Positions 9,567-19,070 of a stretch of 64,000 bases of DNA are shown here, in pieces. How positions within the stretch are numbered: position 1 is the stretch's first letter; each line of letters begins with the position of its first letter. Source of the stretch: Pseudomonadota bacterium. Its GTDB lineage: Bacteria > Pseudomonadota > Gammaproteobacteria > Burkholderiales > Burkholderiaceae_C. Below the pieces are notes generated by a model. That model made no database searches and was not told where the DNA came from. It was given only the letters and a program-made list of their open reading frames with translations. Where the stretch lies: the NCBI GenBank assembly GCA_031119395.1, contig JAVHYA010000004.1, positions 62,001-126,000 of the forward strand. The letters run 5' to 3'. The translations under genes and the position numbers were made by a program.

Positions 9567-9685
9567 CAGCAGCGGGACCGGCCTTCGATGTGTGTGATGG
9601 CGACGCCGAGAGCCCGGGCGCAGCACGACCGCCGGGAAGGCAGCGTGCCGCGCCCTTTCGACGATGGCGCGGTGGAGGACATCAG

Positions 9686-12181
9686 GTGCAGGACCGCTCG
9701 CCAGCAGGCCTGACCGACGAGGAGGCGTCGCGCCGGCTGGATCGCGACGGGCCGAACGTCCTGCCGTCGGCGTCGCGCAGGGGCCTTCTGCGCATCGCCC
9801 GCAATGCCTTGACCCAGCCGATGTTCCTGCTGCTGCTGGCCACTGCCGGCCTGTATGCGCTGCTCGGCGACCTGGACGATGCCGGCATGCTGGTCGTTTC
9901 GGTGCTGGCCGTGGGCGGACTCTCGATCTACCAGGAACAGCGCGCGGAACGCGTGCTCGAGGCGTTGAAGGACCTGTCCAGTCCGCGCTGCATGGTCGTG
10001 CGCTCGGGGCGGACGCTGCACATCGCCAGTCGCGAGCTGGTCCGCGGCGACAGGCTGCTGGTGAGCGAGGGCGACCGCTTGTCCGCCGATGCGCAACTGC
10101 TCGAAGCGGTCGGGCTGCAGGTCGACGAGTCCCTTCGCACCGGGGAGTCGATGCCACAGGACAAGCGTGCGGCGGGAGACGGCGACACCGGCCGGCTGTT
10201 CGCGGGCAGCCTGGTGGTGCGTGGTGATGGCGTGGCCGAGGTGACCGCCACGGGGGCGCATACCGCGCTGGGCGACATTCACCGCGTGATCGTCCAGCTC
10301 GCCCCGCGCACCAGTCGGCTGCAGGAGGACTTGCGCCGGCTGGTGGGCCGCGTGGCCTGGCTCGCCGTCGCGACCTGCCTCGCCGCGGCCACGGTCTTCG
10401 CGCTGCGCGAAGGCTCGTGGACGCAGGGCCTGCTGGTCGGGCTCACGCTGGCGATGTCGCTGATCCCCGAGGAGTTCGCGGTCGTCTGGAGCGTGATGCT
10501 GGCGCTGGGCAGCTGGCGGCTTGCGAAGTCGAACGTGCTGACCCGCCAGCCGCAGGCCATCGAGGCGCTGGGCACCACGACGGTCCTGTGCGTCGACAAG
10601 ACCGGCACGCTGACGCACAACCGCATGGTGCTGGCGATGCTGCACGACGGCGATTCGCAATGCCGGCTCGATGCGGGCGGGCCGCCGCCGCGCTTTCGTG
10701 CACTGCTGTCCGGCGCGTTGCGCGCGAGCAGCGCGAGCGGTGCCGAGCCCATGGACCGGGCGGTGCGGGCTGTGGCGCAGGCGGCTGGGCTGGACGGCGC
10801 CTCGGCGCCGGGCTGGGCACCGGGTCCACGCCGCGGCATACGCGACGGTGCGCCTTACGTGGTGCAGTGGTGGCAGGCGGCGGGCGCGGCCGCCCACACC
10901 GTCGCGGTGAAGGGGGCTGTGGAGGCCGTGCTCGCGCTCTGCGACGACGATCCGGCGCGCATCCAGCGGCTGCGCGAGGCCGCCGACCGGTGGGGTGCGG
11001 ACGGCTTGCGCGTGCTTGCCGCTGCGCAAGGCCAGGTTCCCCCCGGCCACCGAGCCGGTGGCGACGCGGCGCTGCCGCCGGGGCTGCGCCTGTCGGCATT
11101 GGGCCTGCTCGGCTTCCTGGACCCCTTGCGCGAGCAAGTGCCCGGTGCCATCGAGGCCTGCCGGCATGCGGGGGTCCGGGTGGTCATGATCACCGGCGAC
11201 GCCGCGCTCACGGCACGGTCGATCGCCTGGCAGGCCGGCTTGGTCGACGGCGGCGATGCCACGGTGCTGACCGGCCAGGCACTTGCGGCCATGGACGACG
11301 ACGCATTGCACCGACGCGTGCGCGATGTGCAGGTCTTCGCGCGCGTCGACGCCGCCCAGAAGCTGCGTATCGTGCGGGCGCTGCAGCGCCAGGGCGACGT
11401 GGTGGCAATGACCGGCGACGGCGTGAACGACGCGCCCGCGCTCAAGGCGGCCGACATCGGGGTGGCGATGGGCCAGCGTGGCACCGACGTCGCTCGCGAG
11501 GCGGCTTCGCTGGTCCTGATGGACGACAACTTCGCCTCGCTGGTGGAGGCGGTGCGGGCCGGCCGGCGCATCTTCACCAACCTGCGCAAGGCGCTGGGCT
11601 ACCTCTTCGCCGTGCACGTGCCCATCGTCGGCGTGGCCTTGATCCCGGTGGCGGTGGGTGGTCCGGTGCTGTTGCTGCCCTTGCACGTCGTGTTGCTCGA
11701 ACTGCTGATCGACCCCGCCTGTTCGCTCGTGTTCGAGGCCGAGCCGGCGGACGACGACAGCATGTCGGTGCCACCGCGGCGCCGCGACGAGCCGCTCTTT
11801 TCGTTCGCCTCGGCCGCGGGCGCGTTCGCGATGGGCGCGCTGGTCTTCGTCGGCGTGGCCGTCGTACAGTGGGTGTGCCGAACGCTGGGCGCCACGCACG
11901 AGGAACTGCGCATGGCGAGCCTGGGCTCGATCGTGCTGGGCAACCTGCTGCTGCTGCAGTGGTTCCGCGGCGCCGGCGGCCGGCCGGCGCACGCCAACCC
12001 GACCTTCTATGCGCTCCTGGTCGGTGTGTGCGTGGTCTGGGCCCTGATCACGGCGGTGCCGGGCGTGGGCAGTGTGTTCGGCCTGCCGGGCCGACCGTCG
12101 CCGTGGGCGTTGGGGGTCGTGCTGCCGGCAGCGTGGGCGCTGTGGCACCTCGCCGCCGCCTCACGGCCCCATCGATCGTGA
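9686..12181 (+). CDS. Cation-transporting P-type ATPase (P2/SERCA-PMA-like)
   Basis: DKTGTLTHNRM, VDESLRTGESMPQDK, MTGDGVNDAPALKAADIGVAMG; GTG start at 9686 proposed. Confidence 0.9.
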   Translation: MQDRSPAGLTDEEASRRLDRDGPNVLPSASRRGLLRIARNALTQPMFLLLLATAGLYALLGDLDDAGMLVVSVLAVGGLSIYQEQRAERVLEALKDLSSPRCMVVRSGRTLHIASRELVRGDRLLVSEGDRLSADAQLLEAVGLQVDESLRTGESMPQDKRAAGDGDTGRLFAGSLVVRGDGVAEVTATGAHTALGDIHRVIVQLAPRTSRLQEDLRRLVGRVAWLAVATCLAAATVFALREGSWTQGLLVGLTLAMSLIPEEFAVVWSVMLALGSWRLAKSNVLTRQPQAIEALGTTTVLCVDKTGTLTHNRMVLAMLHDGDSQCRLDAGGPPPRFRALLSGALRASSASGAEPMDRAVRAVAQAAGLDGASAPGWAPGPRRGIRDGAPYVVQWWQAAGAAAHTVAVKGAVEAVLALCDDDPARIQRLREAADRWGADGLRVLAAAQGQVPPGHRAGGDAALPPGLRLSALGLLGFLDPLREQVPGAIEACRHAGVRVVMITGDAALTARSIAWQAGLVDGGDATVLTGQALAAMDDDALHRRVRDVQVFARVDAAQKLRIVRALQRQGDVVAMTGDGVNDAPALKAADIGVAMGQRGTDVAREAASLVLMDDNFASLVEAVRAGRRIFTNLRKALGYLFAVHVPIVGVALIPVAVGGPVLLLPLHVVLLELLIDPACSLVFEAEPADDDSMSVPPRRRDEPLFSFASAAGAFAMGALVFVGVAVVQWVCRTLGATHEELRMASLGSIVLGNLLLLQWFRGAGGRPAHANPTFYALLVGVCVVWALITAVPGVGSVFGLPGRPSPWALGVVLPAAWALWHLAAASRPHRS

Positions 12182-12195
12182 GAGGCTGACGCTCC

Positions 12196-13713
12196 ATGGA
12201 CACGACCCTGGTCAATGCATTGCGTGAAGCGCTGCAGCAGGAATGCAACGACACGGTCGAGCAGGTCGAGACGCACATCTCCTGGGTGCTCCTGACGCGC
12301 ACCCATGCCTTCAAGCTCAAGAAGCCGGTGCACCTGCCGTTCGTCGACTTCAGCAGCATCGAGGCCCGCAAGCACTTCTGCGACGAGGAGCTTCGGCTCA
12401 ACCGGCGCTTCGCCCCCGCGCTGTACCTCGATGTCGTGCCGGTGTGTGGCACCCCGGCTTCTCCGCGCATTGGCGGCGATGGGGTGCCGATCGACCATCT
12501 GGTGCGCATGCGGCGCTTTCCTGCGTCGTCCCTGCTGTGCAACCTGCTCGCGACAGGTCGACTCGATCCTGTGCAACTCGATGGCTTGGCTCAACGGCTG
12601 CATGCCCTGCACGCCGACGCTGCGCGCGCGACCCTGGCGTCCGGCTTCGGCAGCCCCGAACGGATCGCCGACGCGGCGATGCAGGTGCTGGCGGCGTTGC
12701 CGGCACGCGACGACGGCCGGCTCGCCACCGTCGAGGCCTGGATCGGCGAACAGGCACGGGCGCTGCGCTCGGCCTGGATCGCCCGCCAGCAGAGCGGGGC
12801 GGTGCGCGAATGCCACGGCGACCTGCACGCCGCCAATATCGTCTTGTTCGATGGGTTGCTCCTGCCCTTCGACTGCATCGAATTCGATCCGGCGCTGCGA
12901 TGGATCGACGTGGTCAGCGATGTGGCCTTCCTCACCATGGACCTGCAGGCTCGGGGCCGGGACGATCTTGCATTCCGGTTCCGGGATGCCTGGCTCCAGC
13001 ACAGCGGCGACTATGCGGGCCTGCAGGTGTGGCGCTTCTACGAGGTGTACCGGGCGCTGGTCCGCGCGATGGCCGCGGGGCTGGCACCACGCGGAGCCCA
13101 GGCCCAGCCGCGACCCGACTACCTGGCCTGCGCCTGGCAACTGGCGCGGCAGACCCGGGGCAGGGCGCGCCTGATGATCACGCACGGCTTCTCCGGCGCG
13201 GGCAAGTCGAGCATCGCATCGCAGTTGCTCTGTGCCGCGGGTGCCGTCCGGGTGCGGTCGGACGTGGAACGCAAGCGCCTGTACGGCCTCGACCCGCTGG
13301 CCCGGTCGACCGAGCACGGGCTCGACATCTATGGCGAACAGGCGACGGACCGAACCTTCGATCGCCTGCGCGTCTGCGCGCGCGAAGCGCTGCTGGCGGG
13401 GTACCCGGTGATCGTGGATGCAGCCTTCCTTCGTCGTGCGCAGCGCCTGCGCTTGCGTGCCTTGGCCACCGAACTGCGGGTGCCCTTCGCCATCCTGGAC
13501 TGCCGGGCCGACCCGGACACCTTGCGCCGAAGGGTGGCCGCGCGTGAGGCCGCAGGCCTGGATGCATCGGAAGCCGGAGTCGCGGTGCTGGAGCGCCAGT
13601 TGGCGCATCACGAGCCGCTTCTGGCCGACGAGCGTGCCTGCGTCATCGACGTGGACACGCAAGCGCCGGTCGACATCCCGCTGATCGAAGCCGCCTGGCG
13701 CACCACCGGTTGA
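12196..13713 (+). CDS. Bifunctional aminoglycoside phosphotransferase-like / P-loop kinase protein
   Basis: N-term HGDLHAANIVLFDGLLLPFDCIEFDP; C-term P-loop THGFSGAGKSSIASQLL. Confidence 0.85.
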   Translation: MDTTLVNALREALQQECNDTVEQVETHISWVLLTRTHAFKLKKPVHLPFVDFSSIEARKHFCDEELRLNRRFAPALYLDVVPVCGTPASPRIGGDGVPIDHLVRMRRFPASSLLCNLLATGRLDPVQLDGLAQRLHALHADAARATLASGFGSPERIADAAMQVLAALPARDDGRLATVEAWIGEQARALRSAWIARQQSGAVRECHGDLHAANIVLFDGLLLPFDCIEFDPALRWIDVVSDVAFLTMDLQARGRDDLAFRFRDAWLQHSGDYAGLQVWRFYEVYRALVRAMAAGLAPRGAQAQPRPDYLACAWQLARQTRGRARLMITHGFSGAGKSSIASQLLCAAGAVRVRSDVERKRLYGLDPLARSTEHGLDIYGEQATDRTFDRLRVCAREALLAGYPVIVDAAFLRRAQRLRLRALATELRVPFAILDCRADPDTLRRRVAAREAAGLDASEAGVAVLERQLAHHEPLLADERACVIDVDTQAPVDIPLIEAAWRTTG

Positions 13714-13733
13714 TGGGCCCGGCCGCCCGGTGC

Positions 13734-14801
13734 TCAGGGCAGCAGCACCGCAGCACCTTGGATGCGGCCCGTGCGCAGATCGGCCAATGCCTGGTTGGCC
13801 TGCTCGAGCGGATAGGTCACCGCGTGGACCTGTGGGGGGTGCGCCTGCGCGAAAGCCAGGAAGTCCCGGGCGTCGGTCCGCGTGAGGTTGGCCACCGAGC
13901 TCAGGCTGCGTTCTTCCCACAGCAGCCGATAGGGGAATGCCGGTATCTCGCTCATGTGGATGCCGCCGCACACCACGCGCCCGCCCTTTCGCACCGCGCG
14001 AAGCGCGGCCGGCACCAGGTCGCCCACGGGCGCGAAGAGGATGGCCGCATCCAGCGCAACGGGTGGCAGCTCGTCGGAGCCGCCGGCCCATGCCGCGCCC
14101 AGGCAGCGCGCAAAGTCCTGGGTCGCCCTGTCGCCGGGACGGGTGAAGGCGAAGACCTGGCGCCCTTGTGCCGCGGCCGCTTGCGTCACCAGATGCGCCG
14201 CGGCGCCGAAGCCATACAGGCCCAGCCTCTGCGCGCCTGCGCCGGCTGCGTTGAGGCTGCGCCAGCCGATCAGCCCCGCACACAGCAGTGGCGCGACATG
14301 GGCTGCATCGGCGTCGAGCATCGGCAGTGGCAGGCAGAAGGCGGCCTCGGCGATGACATGGCTCGCGAAGCCCCCGTCGCGGTGGTAGCCGGTGAAGCGC
14401 GGCGCATCGCAAAGGTTCTCATGCCCGGCCAGGCAGAACTCGCAGGCATTGCACGTGTGGCCGAGCCAGGGAACGCCGACCCGATCACCCACGGCGAAGC
14501 CCGTTGCGTCGGAGCCGGCCTCTTCCACGACGCCCACGATCTCGTGTCCCGGCACGATCGGCAGCGTCGGCAAGGGGAGTTCGCCGTCGACGATGTGCAG
14601 ATCGGTGCGGCATACCGCACACGCCAGCACGCGCAGTCGCAGATCTCCGGGGCCGGGCGTGGGAATCGTGCGCAGCTCCAGTTCGAGCGGCGCCCGCACG
14701 GCCTTCAGCACCATGGCGCGCATGGTCGACGCGCCGCGGGCGATGACGCCAGGCATGGGGTCGGGATGCTGCATGCAGTGCGACTGCGCCTCAGCGGTCA
14801 C
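13734..14801 (-). CDS. Zinc-dependent alcohol dehydrogenase family protein
   Basis: CAVCRTDLHIVDGELP, GHEIVGVVEEAG, GHTCNACEFCLAGHENLCD. Confidence 0.9.
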   Translation of the reverse strand: MTAEAQSHCMQHPDPMPGVIARGASTMRAMVLKAVRAPLELELRTIPTPGPGDLRLRVLACAVCRTDLHIVDGELPLPTLPIVPGHEIVGVVEEAGSDATGFAVGDRVGVPWLGHTCNACEFCLAGHENLCDAPRFTGYHRDGGFASHVIAEAAFCLPLPMLDADAAHVAPLLCAGLIGWRSLNAAGAGAQRLGLYGFGAAAHLVTQAAAAQGRQVFAFTRPGDRATQDFARCLGAAWAGGSDELPPVALDAAILFAPVGDLVPAALRAVRKGGRVVCGGIHMSEIPAFPYRLLWEERSLSSVANLTRTDARDFLAFAQAHPPQVHAVTYPLEQANQALADLRTGRIQGAAVLLP

Positions 14802-15229
14802 TGGATCTTGAGCAGCTTCTGGGGGGTGCCTTCCCGCTTGGGCAGTGTCAGGCGCAGGATGCCGTCCTCCAGCTTCGCCACGGCGTTCTTGTCATCGACC
14901 TCGCTGGCGAGCGAGAAGCCTCTCGAGACGCTGCCGCGGAAGGTCTCTCGGACGATCGACCGGCCGGATTTGCGCTCTTCATCCTTGTTGATCTCGGCTG
15001 CGATCGAGACATAGCTGCCGTCGATCGACACGCGGACATCTTCCTTCTTCGCGCCGGGAATCTCGGCCGTCACGAGGTATTCCTTGTCGTTCTCCGTGAT
15101 GTCCACGCGAATGTCGGCCGGCAGCTCGGTGTCGTCGATCAGTTGCAGTGGTCGAGCCCAGCGTCGAAACAGCTCCGGGAAGAGGTTCTCGACGCGGTCC
15201 AGGCGGGACAGGGCGGTGGTCATGGGCAT
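14798..15229 (-). CDS. Hsp20/alpha-crystallin small heat shock protein
   Basis: ADIRVDITENDKEYLVTAEIPGAKKEDVRVSIDGSYVSI...SFSRGFSLASEVD-like; ATGA overlap with the adh gene. Confidence 0.9.
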   Translation of the reverse strand: MPMTTALSRLDRVENLFPELFRRWARPLQLIDDTELPADIRVDITENDKEYLVTAEIPGAKKEDVRVSIDGSYVSIAAEINKDEERKSGRSIVRETFRGSVSRGFSLASEVDDKNAVAKLEDGILRLTLPKREGTPQKLLKIQ

Positions 15230-15286
15230 TGCTCCGTGAATGAGTTGAAGGGCCTTTCAATCTAAGGATGCGGGTCGGCAGGCCTG

Positions 15287-15300
15287 TTGCGCTGCATCAA
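15287..15300. promoter_or_regulatory. FNR/ANR-like box TTGCGCTGCATCAA
   Basis: about 58 bp upstream of the hsp20 start. Confidence 0.45.
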
Positions 15301-15399
15301 GCCGAATGCGCCCGGGACCAGCACGCAGGCGGACTTCGTGCGGCAGCTGTGGGCCGCCCGCACGATGGGTGCCCGCAACCACGATCCCGACGCGACAAG

Positions 15400-15415
15400 C
15401 TTGCGCTAGCGCAAG
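15400..15415. promoter_or_regulatory. Perfect palindrome CTTGCGCTAGCGCAAG
   Basis: 16-bp perfect dyad upstream of the cytochrome c gene; shares TTGCG-N4-CGCAA with 20157-20170. Confidence 0.5.
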
Positions 15416-15609
15416 GGTTTCGCCGGCCGCGCGGGACCTAATGAGACATCGAAAAGAAAGCCATGGACATCGACTTCGAGCAATGTCGACGCCCGCTGCC
15501 AGGGTCCCGGCTCGGCCGGCTCCTGCGGAGGGCGACCTCCAACCTGGCCGGTGCGAGGGAGCACGGGCGGGACGCGCCGGCGCATGCGCGTGTTCGCGAC
15601 GAGGTCTTC

Positions 15610-16023
15610 ATGCATGGGCGGTTCGGCGTCCAGGCGTCTTGCGGCGGGGGCCGTCCGGGTCGTCTCCTGGCGGCCACGCTGGCTGCGATCGCGGTGATCC
15701 TGGGCCCGCTGCCCGCGCAGGCGCAGCCGCAGTCGCGCGGCGAGTTGCTCTACGCCACCAACTGCATCGCCTGTCACACCGAGCAGGTGCATTGGCGGGA
15801 TCGGAAGCTCGTGCGCGATTGGAACTCGCTCGCGGAGCAGGTGCGACGCTGGCAGGAGGCGGCGTCGCTCGGCTGGCGGGATGACGACATCCTGGCCGTC
15901 GCTCTCTACCTGAACGACCGCTACTACGGCTTCGTCCCCGACAAGGGGACCGCCGCGCTTCGAACCCTTGCGCCGGCATCGCCGCCTCGCCCGTCGACGG
16001 CCGGTTGCAGGCGCACCACTTGA
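15610..16023 (+). CDS. c-type cytochrome (monoheme, secreted)
   Basis: Signal peptide LLAATLAAIAVILGPLPAQAQ; heme motif CIACH; start uncertain (15463 or 15610). Confidence 0.7.
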   Translation: MHGRFGVQASCGGGRPGRLLAATLAAIAVILGPLPAQAQPQSRGELLYATNCIACHTEQVHWRDRKLVRDWNSLAEQVRRWQEAASLGWRDDDILAVALYLNDRYYGFVPDKGTAALRTLAPASPPRPSTAGCRRTT

Positions 16024-16045
16024 CCCGACCACAAGGAGAACAACC

Positions 16046-16492
16046 ATGTACTCGAGGATCCTCGTGCCGATCGACGGCAGCAGGACAGCCCAGCGTGGCT
16101 TCGAAGAGGCCGTTCGGCTGGCACGCGAACTCAACAGCAGCCTGCATCTCCTGCACGTCATCGACGACTTTCCCTCCATGATGGAAATGTCGGCGGTGAG
16201 CAGCTTCGAGGCGACCTTGAAGGAACTGAGGAAGTACGGTGAGAAGGTGCTGGCGGACGCCGTCAAGCGCGCCGCGGAATCCGGTGTGTCCAGCGGCAGC
16301 AGCGTGCGAGAGGTGGTGCACGAGCGCGTGTCCGAGGTCATCGTCGACGAGGCGACCAAGGCGGGCTGCGAGCTGATCGTGATGGGCACGCACGGGCGCA
16401 GGGGTGTCAGTCGCGTCGCCCTGGGCAGCGATGCCGAGAACGTGTTGCGCACCAGTTCCATCCCGGTTCTCCTGGTCCGCAGCGCCCCGTAG
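16046..16492 (+). CDS. Universal stress protein UspA family
   Basis: MYSRILVPIDGSRTAQRGFEEAV ... IVMGTHGRRGVSRVALGSDAENVLRTSSIPVLLVR. Confidence 0.95.
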   Translation: MYSRILVPIDGSRTAQRGFEEAVRLARELNSSLHLLHVIDDFPSMMEMSAVSSFEATLKELRKYGEKVLADAVKRAAESGVSSGSSVREVVHERVSEVIVDEATKAGCELIVMGTHGRRGVSRVALGSDAENVLRTSSIPVLLVRSAP

Positions 16493-16632
16493 GGGAGTGA
16501 CACCAGGAGCGCCGCGCGCGCTGCGGGGCGGCCGTCAGGCGGTCGGAACGGCTCAGTGCCGGCCCGGATCGATGCCGGTCCCGCCTGCCGACGCCTCCCG
16601 GCCGCGTGCGCGGGCTGTGCCGCAGGGCGGGC

Positions 16633-17391
16633 TCAGGGCGCGAGCCCGGCCGGTTCTTCGAGTTGCCGCTTGATCGAGGCCAGGAAGCGCGCGCCCGCGG
16701 CACCATCGATCACGCGGTGGTCATACACCAAGGTGAGGGGCAGCATGGGACGCGCGAGCAGGCGGCCTTCGATCTCGACCACCTTGGGCGCGGCGCGTGC
16801 CATGCCGAGGATCGCCAACTCCGGCGCGTTGATGATCGGGATGAAGCCCGTTCCTCCCAGGTTGCCGAGGTTGGAGACCGTGAAGCATGCGCCCTCCGCA
16901 TCGCTCAGGGCCAGCCGGCCGGCCTTGGCCTTCGCCGCCAGCGCGCCGATGCCCAGCGTGATCTCCTGCAGGCTCTTGCGATCGACGTCGCGCAGCACCG
17001 GCGCGAGCAAGCCGATCGGCGTCTCGGCGGCGAAGGCGATATGGCAATAGCGCTTGAGCATGAGGTTGCTGCCGCTGGCGTCCAGCGAGGCATTGAACTC
17101 GGGAAACTCCGCGAGCGCCCGCGCACACGCCCGCAGCACGAAGGCCAGCAGCGAGGGCTGGGTGCCCGCCGCTTCGCGCTGCGCCGCCTGCCCGCGCAGC
17201 GCCCGAATCGCCGCGATGTCGACCTCGTCGAACTGGGCGACGTGCGGCACGTCGGCCCAGCTGGCCTGCATCCGGCGTGCGATGACCTGGCGGATGCGCC
17301 CCATCGGCCGCACCTCGACGGGGCCGAACAGCGCGTAGTCGTAGGTTGGGACACCCGGCCGCGCGGCCGGCCCGTCGTTGTCGGCACCCAT
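16633..17391 (-). CDS. 2-oxoacid dehydrogenase E2 catalytic domain protein without lipoyl domain
   Basis: RIRQVIARRMQASWADVPHVAQFDEVDI ... TVSNLGNLGGTGFIPIINAPELAILGMARAAPKVV ... LTLVYDHRVIDGAAGARFL. Confidence 0.85.
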   Translation of the reverse strand: MGADNDGPAARPGVPTYDYALFGPVEVRPMGRIRQVIARRMQASWADVPHVAQFDEVDIAAIRALRGQAAQREAAGTQPSLLAFVLRACARALAEFPEFNASLDASGSNLMLKRYCHIAFAAETPIGLLAPVLRDVDRKSLQEITLGIGALAAKAKAGRLALSDAEGACFTVSNLGNLGGTGFIPIINAPELAILGMARAAPKVVEIEGRLLARPMLPLTLVYDHRVIDGAAGARFLASIKRQLEEPAGLAP

Positions 17392-17395
17392 GGCT

Positions 17396-17710
17396 TCAGC
17401 ACCGACCGGCGAAGACCTGGTCACCGCTCTTGCCGCCGAGGCCGGGGTGGGCGTCGAAGCGGACCACGCCGACCGTGGCGCGTCCGCCCGCGGCGCGTGC
17501 GATGCGCGCCGTGCCGTCGATGCCGAAGCCGCCGCACAGCTCGATCGCCGCGACGCCCGCGTCCACCAGCGCCTTGGCGCAGGCCTCGGCCCCGGCATAG
17601 TCCGGCGCGCCGACGACGGTGAGTTCGACTTCCGGAGTGCGCACCGTGGTGCGATGGGCATCCGGGTCGGCGCCCGGCGCCAGGAAGATGAAGGCGGCCT
17701 TGAGGGTCAT
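17396..17710 (-). CDS. Small conserved protein (DUF6506-like)
   Basis: 104-aa ORF MTLKAAFIFLAPGADPDAHRTTVRTPEVELTVVGAPDYAGAEACAKALVDAGVAAIELCGGFG inside the dehydrogenase operon; family name from memory. Confidence 0.6.
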   Translation of the reverse strand: MTLKAAFIFLAPGADPDAHRTTVRTPEVELTVVGAPDYAGAEACAKALVDAGVAAIELCGGFGIDGTARIARAAGGRATVGVVRFDAHPGLGGKSGDQVFAGRC

Positions 17711-17740
17711 GATGAACTCCGGCGGGTTGGGGGAGGCGAC

Positions 17741-18049
17741 TCAGGCGCGCTGGTCCGGCTTGAACGTGGCCACGAAGCGATCGATCTGCGCTTCGTCGAC
17801 GTCCGGCGGCGCAATCACACCGACCAGCTCGCCCACGGCGAGGGTGGTGCCCGCAGGCGCCACCTGCCTGCGCAGCACACCGGCGCATGGGGCGGCGCAT
17901 TCGCTGCTCACCTTCTCGGTCTCGATGTCGAACACGGGGTCGCCGGCGCGCAACGCCGCGCCGGGCGCCACGTGCCAGGCGGCCACCGTGCCTTCCTTCA
18001 TCGTCAGGCCCAGCTGCGGCACGGTGAGGGCCACGACGCGATCGCTCAT
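17741..18049 (-). CDS. Stand-alone biotin/lipoyl domain carrier protein
   Basis: VPQLGLTMKEGTVAAWHVAPGAALRAGDPVFDIETEKVSSECAAPCAGVL (lipoyl-lysine ETEKV). Confidence 0.85.
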   Translation of the reverse strand: MSDRVVALTVPQLGLTMKEGTVAAWHVAPGAALRAGDPVFDIETEKVSSECAAPCAGVLRRQVAPAGTTLAVGELVGVIAPPDVDEAQIDRFVATFKPDQRA

Positions 18050-19059
18050 GGCTTCCAGCCCACGACGCCGCGCACCGCGTCCTCGATGCGCGCGGGCCCC
18101 GGGATGTAGGCGTCCTCGAGGCTCGGCGCGAAAGGCACGGGCGTGTGTGGCGGGCACACCATCCTGATCGGCGCCTTGAGCCGGCCGAAGGCCGCCTCGG
18201 CGACCAGGGCCGAGATGTCGGTGGCGATGTTGCAGCGCGGGTTGGCCTCGTCGACCACGACGAGCCTGCCGGTCTTCTCGACGCTGGCCAGCACCGTGCG
18301 GGTGTCCAGCGGCGAGGTCGTGCGCAGGTCGATCACCTCGCAGTCGATGCCGCGGTCCGCCAGCGCCTGGGCTGCCGCCAGCGCGTGCCTCACCATCCGC
18401 CCGCAGGTGACGATGCTGGCATCGCGCCCCGCGCGCGCCACCCGTGCCTGGCCGAGCGGGATGGCGTAGGGCTCGTCGGGCACCTCCTCGGTCTCCTCGT
18501 ACAGCGCCTTGTGCTCGAAGAAGATCACCGGGTCGTCGTCGCGGATGGACTGGATCATGAGGCCCTTGGCCTCGTAGGGCGAGGAGGGAATCACGACCTT
18601 CAGCCCCGGCACATGCGTGAACACCGGGTACAGGCACTGGCTGTGCTGGCTGGCCGCGCGCAGTCCCGCGCCGTACAGCGTGCGTATCGTCACCGGCGTC
18701 GTCGCCCTGCCGCCGAACATGTAGCGGAACTTGGCCATCTGGTTGATGATCTGGTCGCCGCAGACCCCGAAGAAGTCGACGAACATCAGCTGCGCGATCG
18801 GCCGCAGTCCCGCCACCGCCGCCCCGGCCGCCGCGCCGATGAAGGCGCTCTCGCTGATCGGCGTGTCGAAGATGCGTTCGCGGCCGAACTCGCCCAGCAG
18901 GCCCTTGCTCGCGCCGAGCACGTCGCCCCAGGCGTCCTGCTGTCCCTTGGCGCCCATGCCGCCGGCGATGTCCTCGCCGAGCGCGATGACCGTGGGGTCG
19001 CGTTCCATCTCCTGGCGCATCGCTTCATTGAGCGCCGTGCGGAAGGATTTCTTGCTCAT
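18046..19059 (-). CDS. 2-oxoacid (pyruvate/acetoin-type) dehydrogenase E1 beta subunit
   Basis: MSKKSFRTALNEAMRQEMERDPTVIALGEDIAGGMG... YGAGLRAASQHSQ ... TDISALVAEAAFGRL. Confidence 0.9.
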   Translation of the reverse strand: MSKKSFRTALNEAMRQEMERDPTVIALGEDIAGGMGAKGQQDAWGDVLGASKGLLGEFGRERIFDTPISESAFIGAAAGAAVAGLRPIAQLMFVDFFGVCGDQIINQMAKFRYMFGGRATTPVTIRTLYGAGLRAASQHSQCLYPVFTHVPGLKVVIPSSPYEAKGLMIQSIRDDDPVIFFEHKALYEETEEVPDEPYAIPLGQARVARAGRDASIVTCGRMVRHALAAAQALADRGIDCEVIDLRTTSPLDTRTVLASVEKTGRLVVVDEANPRCNIATDISALVAEAAFGRLKAPIRMVCPPHTPVPFAPSLEDAYIPGPARIEDAVRGVVGWKP

Positions 19060-19070
19060 GGCCGTCTCCT

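Noticed and set aside
8963-12148. 1061-aa minus ORF opposite the P-type ATPase
   Set aside because: His/Arg/Gln-rich antisense composition typical of high-GC shadow frames
12007-14412. 801-aa minus ORF opposite the phosphotransferase gene
   Set aside because: Shadow ORF without motifs
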